Shown piece after piece: positions 1-5,289 of a stretch of 5,971 nucleotides of DNA. The DNA is taken from positions 1-5,971 of the forward strand of contig RHAF01000078.1 of the NCBI GenBank assembly GCA_010028775.1, written 5' to 3'. The DNA comes from Verrucomicrobiota bacterium (lineage in GTDB: Bacteria; Verrucomicrobiota; Verrucomicrobiia; Methylacidiphilales; Verrucolacustridaceae). How positions within the stretch are numbered: position 1 is the stretch's first letter; every line of letters begins with the position of its first letter. The notes under the pieces are model-generated. The model worked only from the letters and a program-made list of their open reading frames with translations, did no database searches and was not told the origin of the DNA. The position numbers were made by a program, and so were the translations under genes.

Positions 1-1118
1 ATTTTCTGGGCGAGGGGGAGTTCGATGCCTAGGGCGTTGGCCAGGGTTTGGACGGCCTGTTCCAACTTCTGTTCGAATCCGGCAACTTCGGTCTTGTCCT
101 CCTCCACGTCGATCTGCCAACCGGTGAGGCGGCTGGCCAGGCGGGCGTTGTGGCCTTTGCGTCCGATGGCGAGGGAAAGGTTTTCCGCATCGACCAAGGC
201 ACGAACGCGGTGGTTGGGTTCGTCGATCTCGATCTTGCGAAGTTTGGCCGGCTTGAGGGCCTCGATGACCAGCTCGTGCACGTTGGGGGACCAACGGAAG
301 AGGTCGACCTTCTCGTTGTTAAGTTCGCGGACGATGTTTTTTACCCGGGATCCGCGGATGCCGACGCAGGCGCCCACGGGGTCAACCTTCTCGACGTCGG
401 ACCAGACGGCGATCTTGGTGCGGAAGCCCGGTTCGCGGGCGAGGGATTTGATCTGCACCACGCCGTCGTTCAGCTCGGCGACCTCGAGGGCGAGGAGGCG
501 GCGGACAAAATCGGGGCTGGCACGGGAAAGAATGATTTCCGGGCCACGGGGACCGCTCTGCACGGCCATGACAAGGGCGCGGATCCGTTCGCCGGGGGTG
601 TATTCCTCGGTGGGGACGCGCTCGCGGGAAGGCATGATGCCCTCGAACTTGCCGAGATCGATGACCACATCGGCCCGTTCAAAGCGACGTACGGTGCCGG
701 CCACGATGTCGCCCACACGGCCTTGGAACTCCTCCATGATCATCGTTTTCTCGATGGAGCGGAGGTTTTGGTTCATGGCCTGTTTGAAAACCTGGGCGGC
801 GATACGGCCGAACTGCTTGGCATCGAGTTCGATCTCCACGAGGTCGCCGAGGCGGGCGGAGGGGTTGACTGAGCGGGCTTTGACGATGGAGACCTCCTCG
901 GGGTTCGGACGGGCGCGGTCGGTGGCCTTGAGCTTGGCGAACATCTGAATTTTTCCGGACTTCTGGTCGAGGTTGACGCGGATTTCCGTCTCCAGGGGGT
1001 AAGTCTTGTGGGCGGCGGTCACCAAGGCATTCTCAATCACCGTGGCCATGACCTTGCGGCTTATGCCCTTCTCCTTTTCCATGTAATCGAGTACCGTAAG
1101 GAAGTCTTGTGTGTTCAT
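1..1118 (-). CDS. nusA: Transcription termination/antitermination factor NusA (N-terminal 372 codons, cut by window edge)
   Basis: NusA binds RNA polymerase and nascent RNA, and promotes pausing, hairpin folding and intrinsic termination. Read on the minus strand, the frame stays open from the ATG at 1118-1116 to the window edge. The N-terminal RNA-polymerase-binding domain covers about residues 1-130 and opens MNTQDFLTVLDYMEKEKGIS, which aligns with the start of E. coli NusA and supports this start. The S1 domain covers about 133-200 and ends in PEIILSRA. KH1 carries DPVGACVGIRGSRV (246-259). KH2 carries LAIGRKGHNARLASRLTGW (316-334). The C-terminal tail lies outside the window. There is no Shine-Dalgarno sequence in the bases before the ATG. 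The gene is divergent from lpxI, so it is the first gene of its transcript. No rimP precedes it, unlike the common rimP-nusA order. The identification is secure. Confidence 0.97.
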   Translation of the reverse strand, partial: MNTQDFLTVLDYMEKEKGISRKVMATVIENALVTAAHKTYPLETEIRVNLDQKSGKIQMFAKLKATDRARPNPEEVSIVKARSVNPSARLGDLVEIELDAKQFGRIAAQVFKQAMNQNLRSIEKTMIMEEFQGRVGDIVAGTVRRFERADVVIDLGKFEGIMPSRERVPTEEYTPGERIRALVMAVQSGPRGPEIILSRASPDFVRRLLALEVAELNDGVVQIKSLAREPGFRTKIAVWSDVEKVDPVGACVGIRGSRVKNIVRELNNEKVDLFRWSPNVHELVIEALKPAKLRKIEIDEPNHRVRALVDAENLSLAIGRKGHNARLASRLTGWQIDVEEDKTEVAGFEQKLEQAVQTLANALGIELPLAQK

Positions 1119-1157
1119 GTGCTTATATGTTTTTGTTGTCGGAGAGGGCTTTTGGCG

Positions 1158-1191
1158 AAAAAAAGGGTGGAAACCGCTCGAGTTCCCACCC
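1158..1191 (-). terminator. Intrinsic terminator in the nusA leader
   Basis: On the minus strand, GGGTGGGAACT (1191-1181) can pair with GGTTTCCACCC (1175-1165). This gives an 11-base-pair stem with two G-T (G-U) wobbles and a five-base loop, CGAGC. Seven T residues follow directly (1164-1158). This is a complete rho-independent terminator pointing toward nusA, with its T-tract ending 39 bases before the nusA start. The plus strand has no T-run after the stem, so it works in one direction only. No gene on the minus strand ends upstream of it, since lpxI is divergent. It therefore most likely acts as a leader attenuator for nusA; ending a small RNA encoded at 1192-1288 is the alternative. Confidence 0.8.
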
Positions 1192-1215
1192 AACCACCGC
1201 CGAGAGTCAACTCCG

Positions 1216-1245
1216 TTGAAACCTTATCAAAACGGGGGTTATGGT
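1216..1245 (+). promoter_or_regulatory. Likely lpxI operon promoter
   Basis: A TTGAAA -35 (1216-1221, 5 of 6 to consensus) and a TATGGT -10 (1240-1245, 4 of 6) are separated by 18 bases. A start of transcription near 1252 would leave a leader of about 37 bases before the lpxI ATG at 1289. The -10 falls on the upstream in-frame ATG at 1241, which argues against that codon as the translation start. This is a visual match to consensus only. Confidence 0.45.
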
Positions 1246-1248
1246 CAA
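1221..1248 (-). promoter_or_regulatory. Possible nusA promoter (weak)
   Basis: On the minus strand a TTGACC -35 match (1248-1243) is followed after 16 bases by TAAGGT (1226-1221), only a 3-of-6 -10 match. If used, transcription would start near 1214 and run through the terminator hairpin at 1158-1191 before reaching nusA. No better sigma-70-like pair is visible between the hairpin and the nusA ATG. Its -35 overlaps the -10 of the proposed lpxI promoter on the other strand. Confidence 0.3.
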
Positions 1249-1288
1249 TCCGCGAAATCGGGTGTCTCCCCTTTTGCATAAACCCTTT

Positions 1289-2107
1289 ATGAAGGCAAAA
1301 ATCGGCCTGATCGCAGGCAAGGGGCTCTATCCCGAATTGGTGCTGGAGGGGGCTCGAGCCCGGGGGATCCACTTGGCGGTGGCGGCTTTTGAGGGGGAGA
1401 CTGATCCGCGGGTGGCCTCCCGGGGCAGGCCGGTGGAGTGGATGCGGGTAGGACAGTTGGGCCGATTGATCTCTTTTTTCAAAAAATCGGGGGTCCGGGA
1501 GGTGATTTTCGCAGGTCAAATCACCCCCAAACGTCTCTTCGACCTCCGGCCCGACCTGAAGGCACTATGGATTCTCGCCGGTCTGAAGGAGAGAAACGCG
1601 GAGACCCTTTTTGGGGCGGTGGTGAGGGAATTGGAAAAGGCGGGAATCCGGGTTCTCCCCGCGACGACGTTTGTCGGGCATCATCTGGCCGGGGTAGGGC
1701 ATCTCGCCGGACCCAAGCCTCCCCGGCATTTGCCGAAAGAGATTGCCTTTGGATGGCCGCTGGCCAAGGCGCTGGCCAAGATGAACATTGGGCAGAGCCT
1801 GGTGGTGCGAAGGGGAACGGTGATGGCGGTGGAGGGTTTCGATGGAACGGATGCGACGTTGAAACGGGGCGGGGAGATTGCCGGCGAGGAGGCGGTGGCG
1901 ATCAAGGTGACTTCCCCCCGGCAGGATATGCGCTTTGATGTCCCGGTGATCGGACCCCAGACCCTTCAGGCCGCGTCGGCGGGGCGTCTGGCCGCGATCG
2001 TGGTAGAGTCCGGCAAAACCCTGATCCTCGAGGGCAGGGAGGTCGCCAAGCTGGCGGTTCGGCACAAAATCTGTCTTTGGGGTCATGCCGGGAGGGGATC
2101 GAAATGA
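1289..2107 (+). CDS. lpxI: UDP-2,3-diacylglucosamine diphosphatase LpxI
   Basis: LpxI (the former DUF1009 family) hydrolyses UDP-2,3-diacylglucosamine to lipid X and UMP. It is the LpxH-independent version of this lipid A step. The 272-residue protein has the usual family length. It begins KIGLIAGKGLYPELV (4-18), has FAGQITPKRLF (74-84) and RNAETLFGAVVRELE (102-116), and carries the C-terminal motif QDMRFDVPVIGPQT (212-225), whose conserved acidic residues include the family's catalytic Asp region. I chose the ATG at 1289 because family proteins begin with this glycine-rich strand. An in-frame ATG at 1241 would add 16 unconserved residues and lies in the proposed -10. No Shine-Dalgarno sequence precedes 1289. 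It is the first gene of an operon, and its stop overlaps the next start as ATGA. Confidence 0.95.
   Translation: MKAKIGLIAGKGLYPELVLEGARARGIHLAVAAFEGETDPRVASRGRPVEWMRVGQLGRLISFFKKSGVREVIFAGQITPKRLFDLRPDLKALWILAGLKERNAETLFGAVVRELEKAGIRVLPATTFVGHHLAGVGHLAGPKPPRHLPKEIAFGWPLAKALAKMNIGQSLVVRRGTVMAVEGFDGTDATLKRGGEIAGEEAVAIKVTSPRQDMRFDVPVIGPQTLQAASAGRLAAIVVESGKTLILEGREVAKLAVRHKICLWGHAGRGSK
2091..2095 (+). promoter_or_regulatory. Ribosome binding site for the oxidoreductase gene
   Basis: GGAGG lies 8 bases before the ATG at 2104, inside the last codons of lpxI. It supports the start at 2104 over the in-frame ATG at 2077, which would add nine residues ahead of the conserved N-terminal strand. Confidence 0.65.
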
Positions 2108-3030
2108 GCCAACCGGTCAAAGTCGGGGTGGTGGGGGTGGGACACATGGGGAAGGAACACGCGCGGATTTACGCGGAATCGCCCAAGGCCGAACTCGTCG
2201 GCGTGCACGATCTGGATCCGCACACCGCAAAAAAAATTGCCGACAAGTGCAAGACCCGGGTTTTTACCACCCTTGGGGAGATGGTGGATCAGGTGGAGGC
2301 GGTCAGTGTGGTGACCCCGACCGTCACCCATCTGGCCTCCGCCGAGCCGTTTTTGAAAAAAGGAAAGCATGTGTTGGTGGAAAAACCGATCGCCATGGAC
2401 ACCCGGGAGGCCCGGGCCATGGTGGAGTTGGCGGAGAAGAACGGGGCCAAACTGGCGGTGGGGCATGTGGAGAGGTTCAATCCTGTCCTTGCGGCGTTGG
2501 AGGAAAGACTGGGACGTCCCCGGTTCATCGAGGCGCACCGCCTCTCGCCCTATCCGGGGCGAAGCACGGATATCGGGGTGGTGATGGATCTGATGATTCA
2601 CGACCTGGAAATCATCCTCCATCTGGTCCGTTCGCCGGTGGCCTCGGTGGATGCGGTGGGGGTACCGGTGCTGAGCAAGGGAGAGGACATCGCCAACGCG
2701 CGGATCCGTTTCCAAAACGGGTGCGTGGCCAACATCACCACCAGCCGGATCAGCCCGGAGAAGCTGCGCAAGATCCGTGTGTTCCAGGACGACGCCTACC
2801 TCTCGCTCGACTACATGAAGCAGGAGGGGGAGATCTACAAGCGGTTGGACGGAAAGATCACGCGCGACAAAATCCCCGTGATGAAGGGAGAGCCGTTGAA
2901 AAACCAGCTGGAGGAGTTTCTGGACAACGTCCGGCATGACACCGACCCGCGGGTGGGCGGATCCCATGGGTTCGCAGCCTTGCAACTGGCCTCGCAGATC
3001 TGCGGGCAGATGACGCCGATCGGGGCATGA
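2104..3030 (+). CDS. Gfo/Idh/MocA-family NAD(P)-dependent oxidoreductase in the lipid A operon
   Basis: This 308-residue protein has the two-domain layout of the Gfo/Idh/MocA family, which reduces or oxidises hydroxyls of sugars, often nucleotide sugars. Residues 5-16 (VKVGVVGVGHMG) form the glycine-rich Rossmann turn for the dinucleotide. EKPIAM (93-98) holds the family's conserved Lys94. GHVERFNP (120-127) marks the join to the substrate domain. D162, H166 and D167 in MDLMIHDLEI fit the Asp/His catalytic positions. No signal peptide or membrane segment is present, so it is cytoplasmic. It shares ATGA overlaps with lpxI upstream and lpxB downstream, so all three should be made together. That context suggests a lipid A or UDP-GlcNAc-related substrate, perhaps like GnnA, which oxidises C3 of UDP-GlcNAc. 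No GnnB-type aminotransferase is in the window, so I leave the substrate open. Confidence 0.93.
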   Translation: MSQPVKVGVVGVGHMGKEHARIYAESPKAELVGVHDLDPHTAKKIADKCKTRVFTTLGEMVDQVEAVSVVTPTVTHLASAEPFLKKGKHVLVEKPIAMDTREARAMVELAEKNGAKLAVGHVERFNPVLAALEERLGRPRFIEAHRLSPYPGRSTDIGVVMDLMIHDLEIILHLVRSPVASVDAVGVPVLSKGEDIANARIRFQNGCVANITTSRISPEKLRKIRVFQDDAYLSLDYMKQEGEIYKRLDGKITRDKIPVMKGEPLKNQLEEFLDNVRHDTDPRVGGSHGFAALQLASQICGQMTPIGA

Positions 3031-4262
3031 GCGGGGCGGGACGGATCGAAGGGGCCCGCGTTTATTTTGTGGCGGGGGAGGCCAGCGGGGACCGGTTGGC
3101 CGCTGACCTGTTGCGGGCCCTGAAGAAAAACCATCCGGATCTGCGGGCTTTCGGGGTGGGCGGACCGATGCTCAAGGCGGCCGGTCAGGAGCAGAGCATG
3201 GACCTGGCCAAACATGCGGTGGTGGGGTTGACCGACGTACTGAGGCAACTGCCCAAGTTCCTGAAAATCTTCCGGGAGGTGAAGCATGAGATCGCCGAGC
3301 TGAACCCGGACGTGGTCATCCTCGTGGACTACCCCGGTTTCAACCTGCGTCTGGCCAAAGCCCTGCACCGCGGGCCGGACCGGCGGGCTGTGGTCTATTA
3401 CGTCAGCCCGCAGGTTTGGGCCTGGAAAGCGGGGCGGGCCAAAACGATGGAAAAGATTCTGGAGCGTTTGCTCGTGATCTTTCCGTTTGAGGTGGAGTGG
3501 TTTGCCCGGCACGCCCCGCAGTTAAAAACAAGGTGGGTGGGTCATCCTTTGGCGGATCGGTGGATGGAACAACATCATGGGAGCAAGCGGGACGAGGTGC
3601 CTTGCATCGCGCTTTTGCCCGGCAGCCGCCCCAAGGAGATTACCCGTCATTGGCCGGTCCTGCTGGAAACGGCGCAGAAAATCGCTCATGAGCAGAGGAA
3701 CATCCGGTTCATCTCGCTGGCGACAGATCCCGAGATGCGACAAAAGTTGGAAGAGGAATGGGGTAAGCATCCGATGAGTGGGGTGAGTCTCGATATTCTC
3801 TCCGGGCAGTCGTTAACCCAGTTGACGCGATGCACCATGGCGATCGTGGCCTCGGGTACGGCAACCCTGGAGTGTGCCATGGCCGGCTTGCCGATGCTGG
3901 TCATCTACAAAGCTTCGTGGTTGACCTATGGAGTCGGGCGGATGCTGGTGAAACTGCCCTACCTCTCGATGGTCAACGTGCTCGCAGGCGAGAAAGTGGT
4001 GCCGGAGTTTTTGCAGGGGGCGGCAAACCCGCAGAATCTGGCGCGTGCGGCCCTGCAGATTTTGCGAAACCCGCGGGGGGCCGAGTCGATGGCAGGAAGA
4101 ATCCGGGAGGTGGCGTCCAAGCTCGGTGGAGCGGGAGCAGCGGAGCGGGCGGCGAAGGAGATTGAGGAGGCGATCCGTCTGCAACGGGCTTTAGTGGTCG
4201 CGGCAAAGGAGAGCGTCCGCGATGGCGAGAAGGGGAGCGGCGGGGGCGCCGAGGGGTCGTAG
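3027..4262 (+). CDS. lpxB: Lipid-A-disaccharide synthase LpxB
   Basis: LpxB is a peripheral inner-membrane glycosyltransferase (family GT19). It joins lipid X to UDP-2,3-diacylglucosamine, giving the disaccharide 1-phosphate of lipid A. Motifs run in family order: VAGEASGD (15-22), GVGGP (43-47), VDYPGFN (100-106, with D101 matching the essential Asp of E. coli LpxB), YVSPQVWAW (125-133), LLPGSR (196-201), ASGTATLECA (275-284) and VVPEFLQ (324-330). The ATG at 3027 overlaps the preceding stop as ATGA. No good Shine-Dalgarno sequence is seen, so translational coupling is likely. At 411 residues it is longer than the roughly 380 of E. coli. Part of the excess is a Gly-rich tail: residues 389-411 lie antisense to the end of the ispA-type gene. 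The tail has no family motif and is probably overprinted. The identification is secure. Confidence 0.97.
   Translation: MSGAGRIEGARVYFVAGEASGDRLAADLLRALKKNHPDLRAFGVGGPMLKAAGQEQSMDLAKHAVVGLTDVLRQLPKFLKIFREVKHEIAELNPDVVILVDYPGFNLRLAKALHRGPDRRAVVYYVSPQVWAWKAGRAKTMEKILERLLVIFPFEVEWFARHAPQLKTRWVGHPLADRWMEQHHGSKRDEVPCIALLPGSRPKEITRHWPVLLETAQKIAHEQRNIRFISLATDPEMRQKLEEEWGKHPMSGVSLDILSGQSLTQLTRCTMAIVASGTATLECAMAGLPMLVIYKASWLTYGVGRMLVKLPYLSMVNVLAGEKVVPEFLQGAANPQNLARAALQILRNPRGAESMAGRIREVASKLGGAGAAERAAKEIEEAIRLQRALVVAAKESVRDGEKGSGGGAEGS
4191..4262. other. Convergent 3' overlap of lpxB and the ispA-type gene
   Basis: The last 24 codons of lpxB, including its TAG at 4260-4262, lie on the opposite strand to the last 24 codons of the ispA-type gene, whose TAA is at 4193-4191. 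No intrinsic terminator is seen on either strand near these ends: there is a six-base-pair stem (about 4198-4223) but no T-run. Each transcript must extend into the other gene or stop by another route. Confidence 0.85.
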
Positions 4263-5126
4263 GGCGGACCGGGCGGCGGCGGTGAGGCGATCGGCCTCCC
4301 GGCGGGCGCCGTTCAGGCCCAGCAGGCGGGGGTAGGTGGCTTTGCCGGAGGACTGGTCCTTGCCGATGCTTTTACCGAGTTTTTCCTTGGTCGAGGTGAT
4401 GTCGAGGATGTCGTCGATGACCTGAAAAGCCAGGCCGAGGGCCTGACCGAAGTGGGTGAGATGGCGGATCATTTCCGGTTTGGCTCCGACGGACATCGCG
4501 CCAAGGCGAAGGGAGGTGGTGATGAGGGCACCGGTTTTGGCTCGGTGGATTTCCATAAGTTTTTTAAGGGGGATGCGCTTCTTCTCCGAATCGAGGTCCA
4601 GTATCTGGCCGGCGATCAGGCCGAGGCTGCCGGAGGCGTGGGCAAGTTCCTTCACGAGGTCGGCGGGGGAGAAGCGGCGGTTGGGTTTGGTGCGGGCCAC
4701 GGAGGCGAAGGCTTCGGTCAGAAGTCCGTCTCCCGCGAGGACAGCGACGGCTTCCCCAAAAACGCGGTGGTTGGTCGGGCGGCCGCGGCGGAAATTATCG
4801 TCGTCCATACAAGGGAGGTCGTCATGGATGAGGGAATAGGTGTGGATGCATTCCACGGCGCAGGCCGAGGGAAGGGCGAGGGATTCGGATCCCCCGGCAG
4901 CCCGGGCGGCGGCCAGGCAGAGTATGGGGCGAAGCCGTTTGCCCCCGGCGAGCAGGCTGTAGCGCATGGCTTTATGGATGAGGGCGGGGTGCGCCTTGGG
5001 GGAGATCAGGCGGTCGAGGGCCTTTTCCACCACCGGAAGACGGGATTTCCAATAAGCGTGCGGATTCACCGGGATGATATGACGAACTTTGTCGGGGAAT
5101 GGCAAGCGGGAAGGAGAAGATCGCAT
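4191..5126 (-). CDS. ispA: Short-chain polyprenyl diphosphate synthase, likely farnesyl diphosphate synthase
   Basis: This enzyme condenses isopentenyl diphosphate with allylic diphosphates in the cytoplasm. Visible motifs are GGKRLRP (61-67), the first Asp-rich motif DDLPCMDDD (102-110), RRGRPTNH (113-120), GQILDL (173-178), the KT pair (197-198) and the second Asp-rich motif DDILD (238-242). Two extra residues inside the first Asp motif, with Tyr97 five residues before it, match type II bacterial farnesyl diphosphate synthases such as E. coli IspA. Geranylgeranyl diphosphate remains possible. The start is uncertain: the ATG at 5126 gives 311 residues with about 20 unconserved ones first, while a GTG at 5069 (codon 20) would give a typical length. 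Neither has a Shine-Dalgarno sequence. The C-terminus looks family-like, so in the overlap with lpxB this is probably the older frame. Confidence 0.93.
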   Translation of the reverse strand: MRSSPSRLPFPDKVRHIIPVNPHAYWKSRLPVVEKALDRLISPKAHPALIHKAMRYSLLAGGKRLRPILCLAAARAAGGSESLALPSACAVECIHTYSLIHDDLPCMDDDNFRRGRPTNHRVFGEAVAVLAGDGLLTEAFASVARTKPNRRFSPADLVKELAHASGSLGLIAGQILDLDSEKKRIPLKKLMEIHRAKTGALITTSLRLGAMSVGAKPEMIRHLTHFGQALGLAFQVIDDILDITSTKEKLGKSIGKDQSSGKATYPRLLGLNGARREADRLTAAARSALRPLGAPAAPLLAIADALLCRDH

Positions 5127-5177
5127 AGTGAATGGGTTCTATCCCGGGTCCGCATCATCCCATATTCCTATGAAAGC

Positions 5178-5205
5178 AGGATAATCGGGATCGCAGGCTG
5201 GTCAA
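5178..5205 (-). promoter_or_regulatory. Likely promoter of the ispA-type gene
   Basis: On the minus strand TTGACC (5205-5200, 5 of 6 to the -35 consensus) and TATCCT (5183-5178, 4 of 6) are separated by 16 bases. Transcription would begin near 5171, about 45 bases before the ATG at 5126. The -35 overlaps the Shine-Dalgarno sequence of the leader frame on the other strand. This is a visual match only. Confidence 0.45.
5180..5185 (+). promoter_or_regulatory. Possible -10 element for the thiG transcript
   Basis: GATAAT matches the -10 consensus at five of six bases and lies about 33 bases before the leader ATG at 5218. No convincing -35 is seen 16-18 bases upstream. It overlaps the -10 of the divergent ispA promoter, so the two directions could compete for polymerase. 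Confidence 0.25.
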
Positions 5206-5211
5206 AGGAGG
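5204..5211 (+). promoter_or_regulatory. Strong Shine-Dalgarno sequence of the thiG leader frame
   Basis: AAAGGAGG ends 6 bases before the ATG at 5218, close to ideal in sequence and spacing. It is the best ribosome binding site in the window. It serves the short leader frame, not thiG, which starts 78 bases downstream of it. Confidence 0.6.
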
Positions 5212-5217
5212 GGCGGA

Positions 5218-5280
5218 ATGGCTGAATTTTATGCAGAGCGGTATTTCCCAAAGCTGGAATGGGGGATGGGGGTGGCGTAA
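5218..5280 (+). CDS. Putative 20-residue leader peptide upstream of thiG
   Basis: The frame ATG...TAA encodes 20 residues, beginning MAEFYAERYF and ending GMGVA, with three aromatic residues in the first ten and a Trp later. I do not recognise it as a family. A near-perfect Shine-Dalgarno sequence precedes it at 5204-5211. Its stop lies 9 bases before the thiG ATG and in the same frame. ThiG itself has no usable Shine-Dalgarno sequence, so ribosomes ending here could restart on thiG. It is not a ThiS remnant, since it lacks the sulfur-carrier C-terminal Gly-Gly. It may be a regulatory leader, a non-functional translated leader or a chance frame. Confidence 0.4.
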   Translation: MAEFYAERYFPKLEWGMGVA

Positions 5281-5289
5281 GTTGGTTCA

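Noticed and set aside
25..948. Long open frames on the plus strand (25-948 and 48-872)
   Set aside because: They lie antisense to nusA, which has S1 and KH motifs throughout. They have low-complexity composition and no recognisable domain, and long shadows are common in GC-rich DNA.
1122..1127. TATAAG on the minus strand as a nusA -10 element giving a leaderless mRNA
   Set aside because: It lies only three bases before the ATG, so transcription would start inside the gene, and there is no -35 upstream.
1241..1288. Upstream ATG at 1241 as the lpxI start
   Set aside because: It adds 16 residues not typical of the family, has no ribosome site and coincides with the proposed -10 element.
2083..2985. 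300-codon open frame on the minus strand and a 284-codon plus-strand frame at 2085-2939
   Set aside because: Both cover the oxidoreductase gene in other frames. One is His-rich and the other Gly-rich, as expected for shadows of GC-rich coding DNA.
4197..4224. Hairpin at the lpxB/ispA junction as a shared terminator
   Set aside because: The stem is only about six base pairs with a long loop, and neither strand has a following T-run.
4452..5225. 257-codon plus-strand open frame
   Set aside because: It is antisense to the prenyl synthase, whose two Asp-rich motifs fix the real frame. Its sequence is Gly-rich with no domain.
5127..5289. TPP riboswitch ahead of thiG
   Set aside because: I looked for the conserved CTGAGA and the later ACCTGA-type core and saw neither. 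The gap is also short for one once the leader frame is placed.
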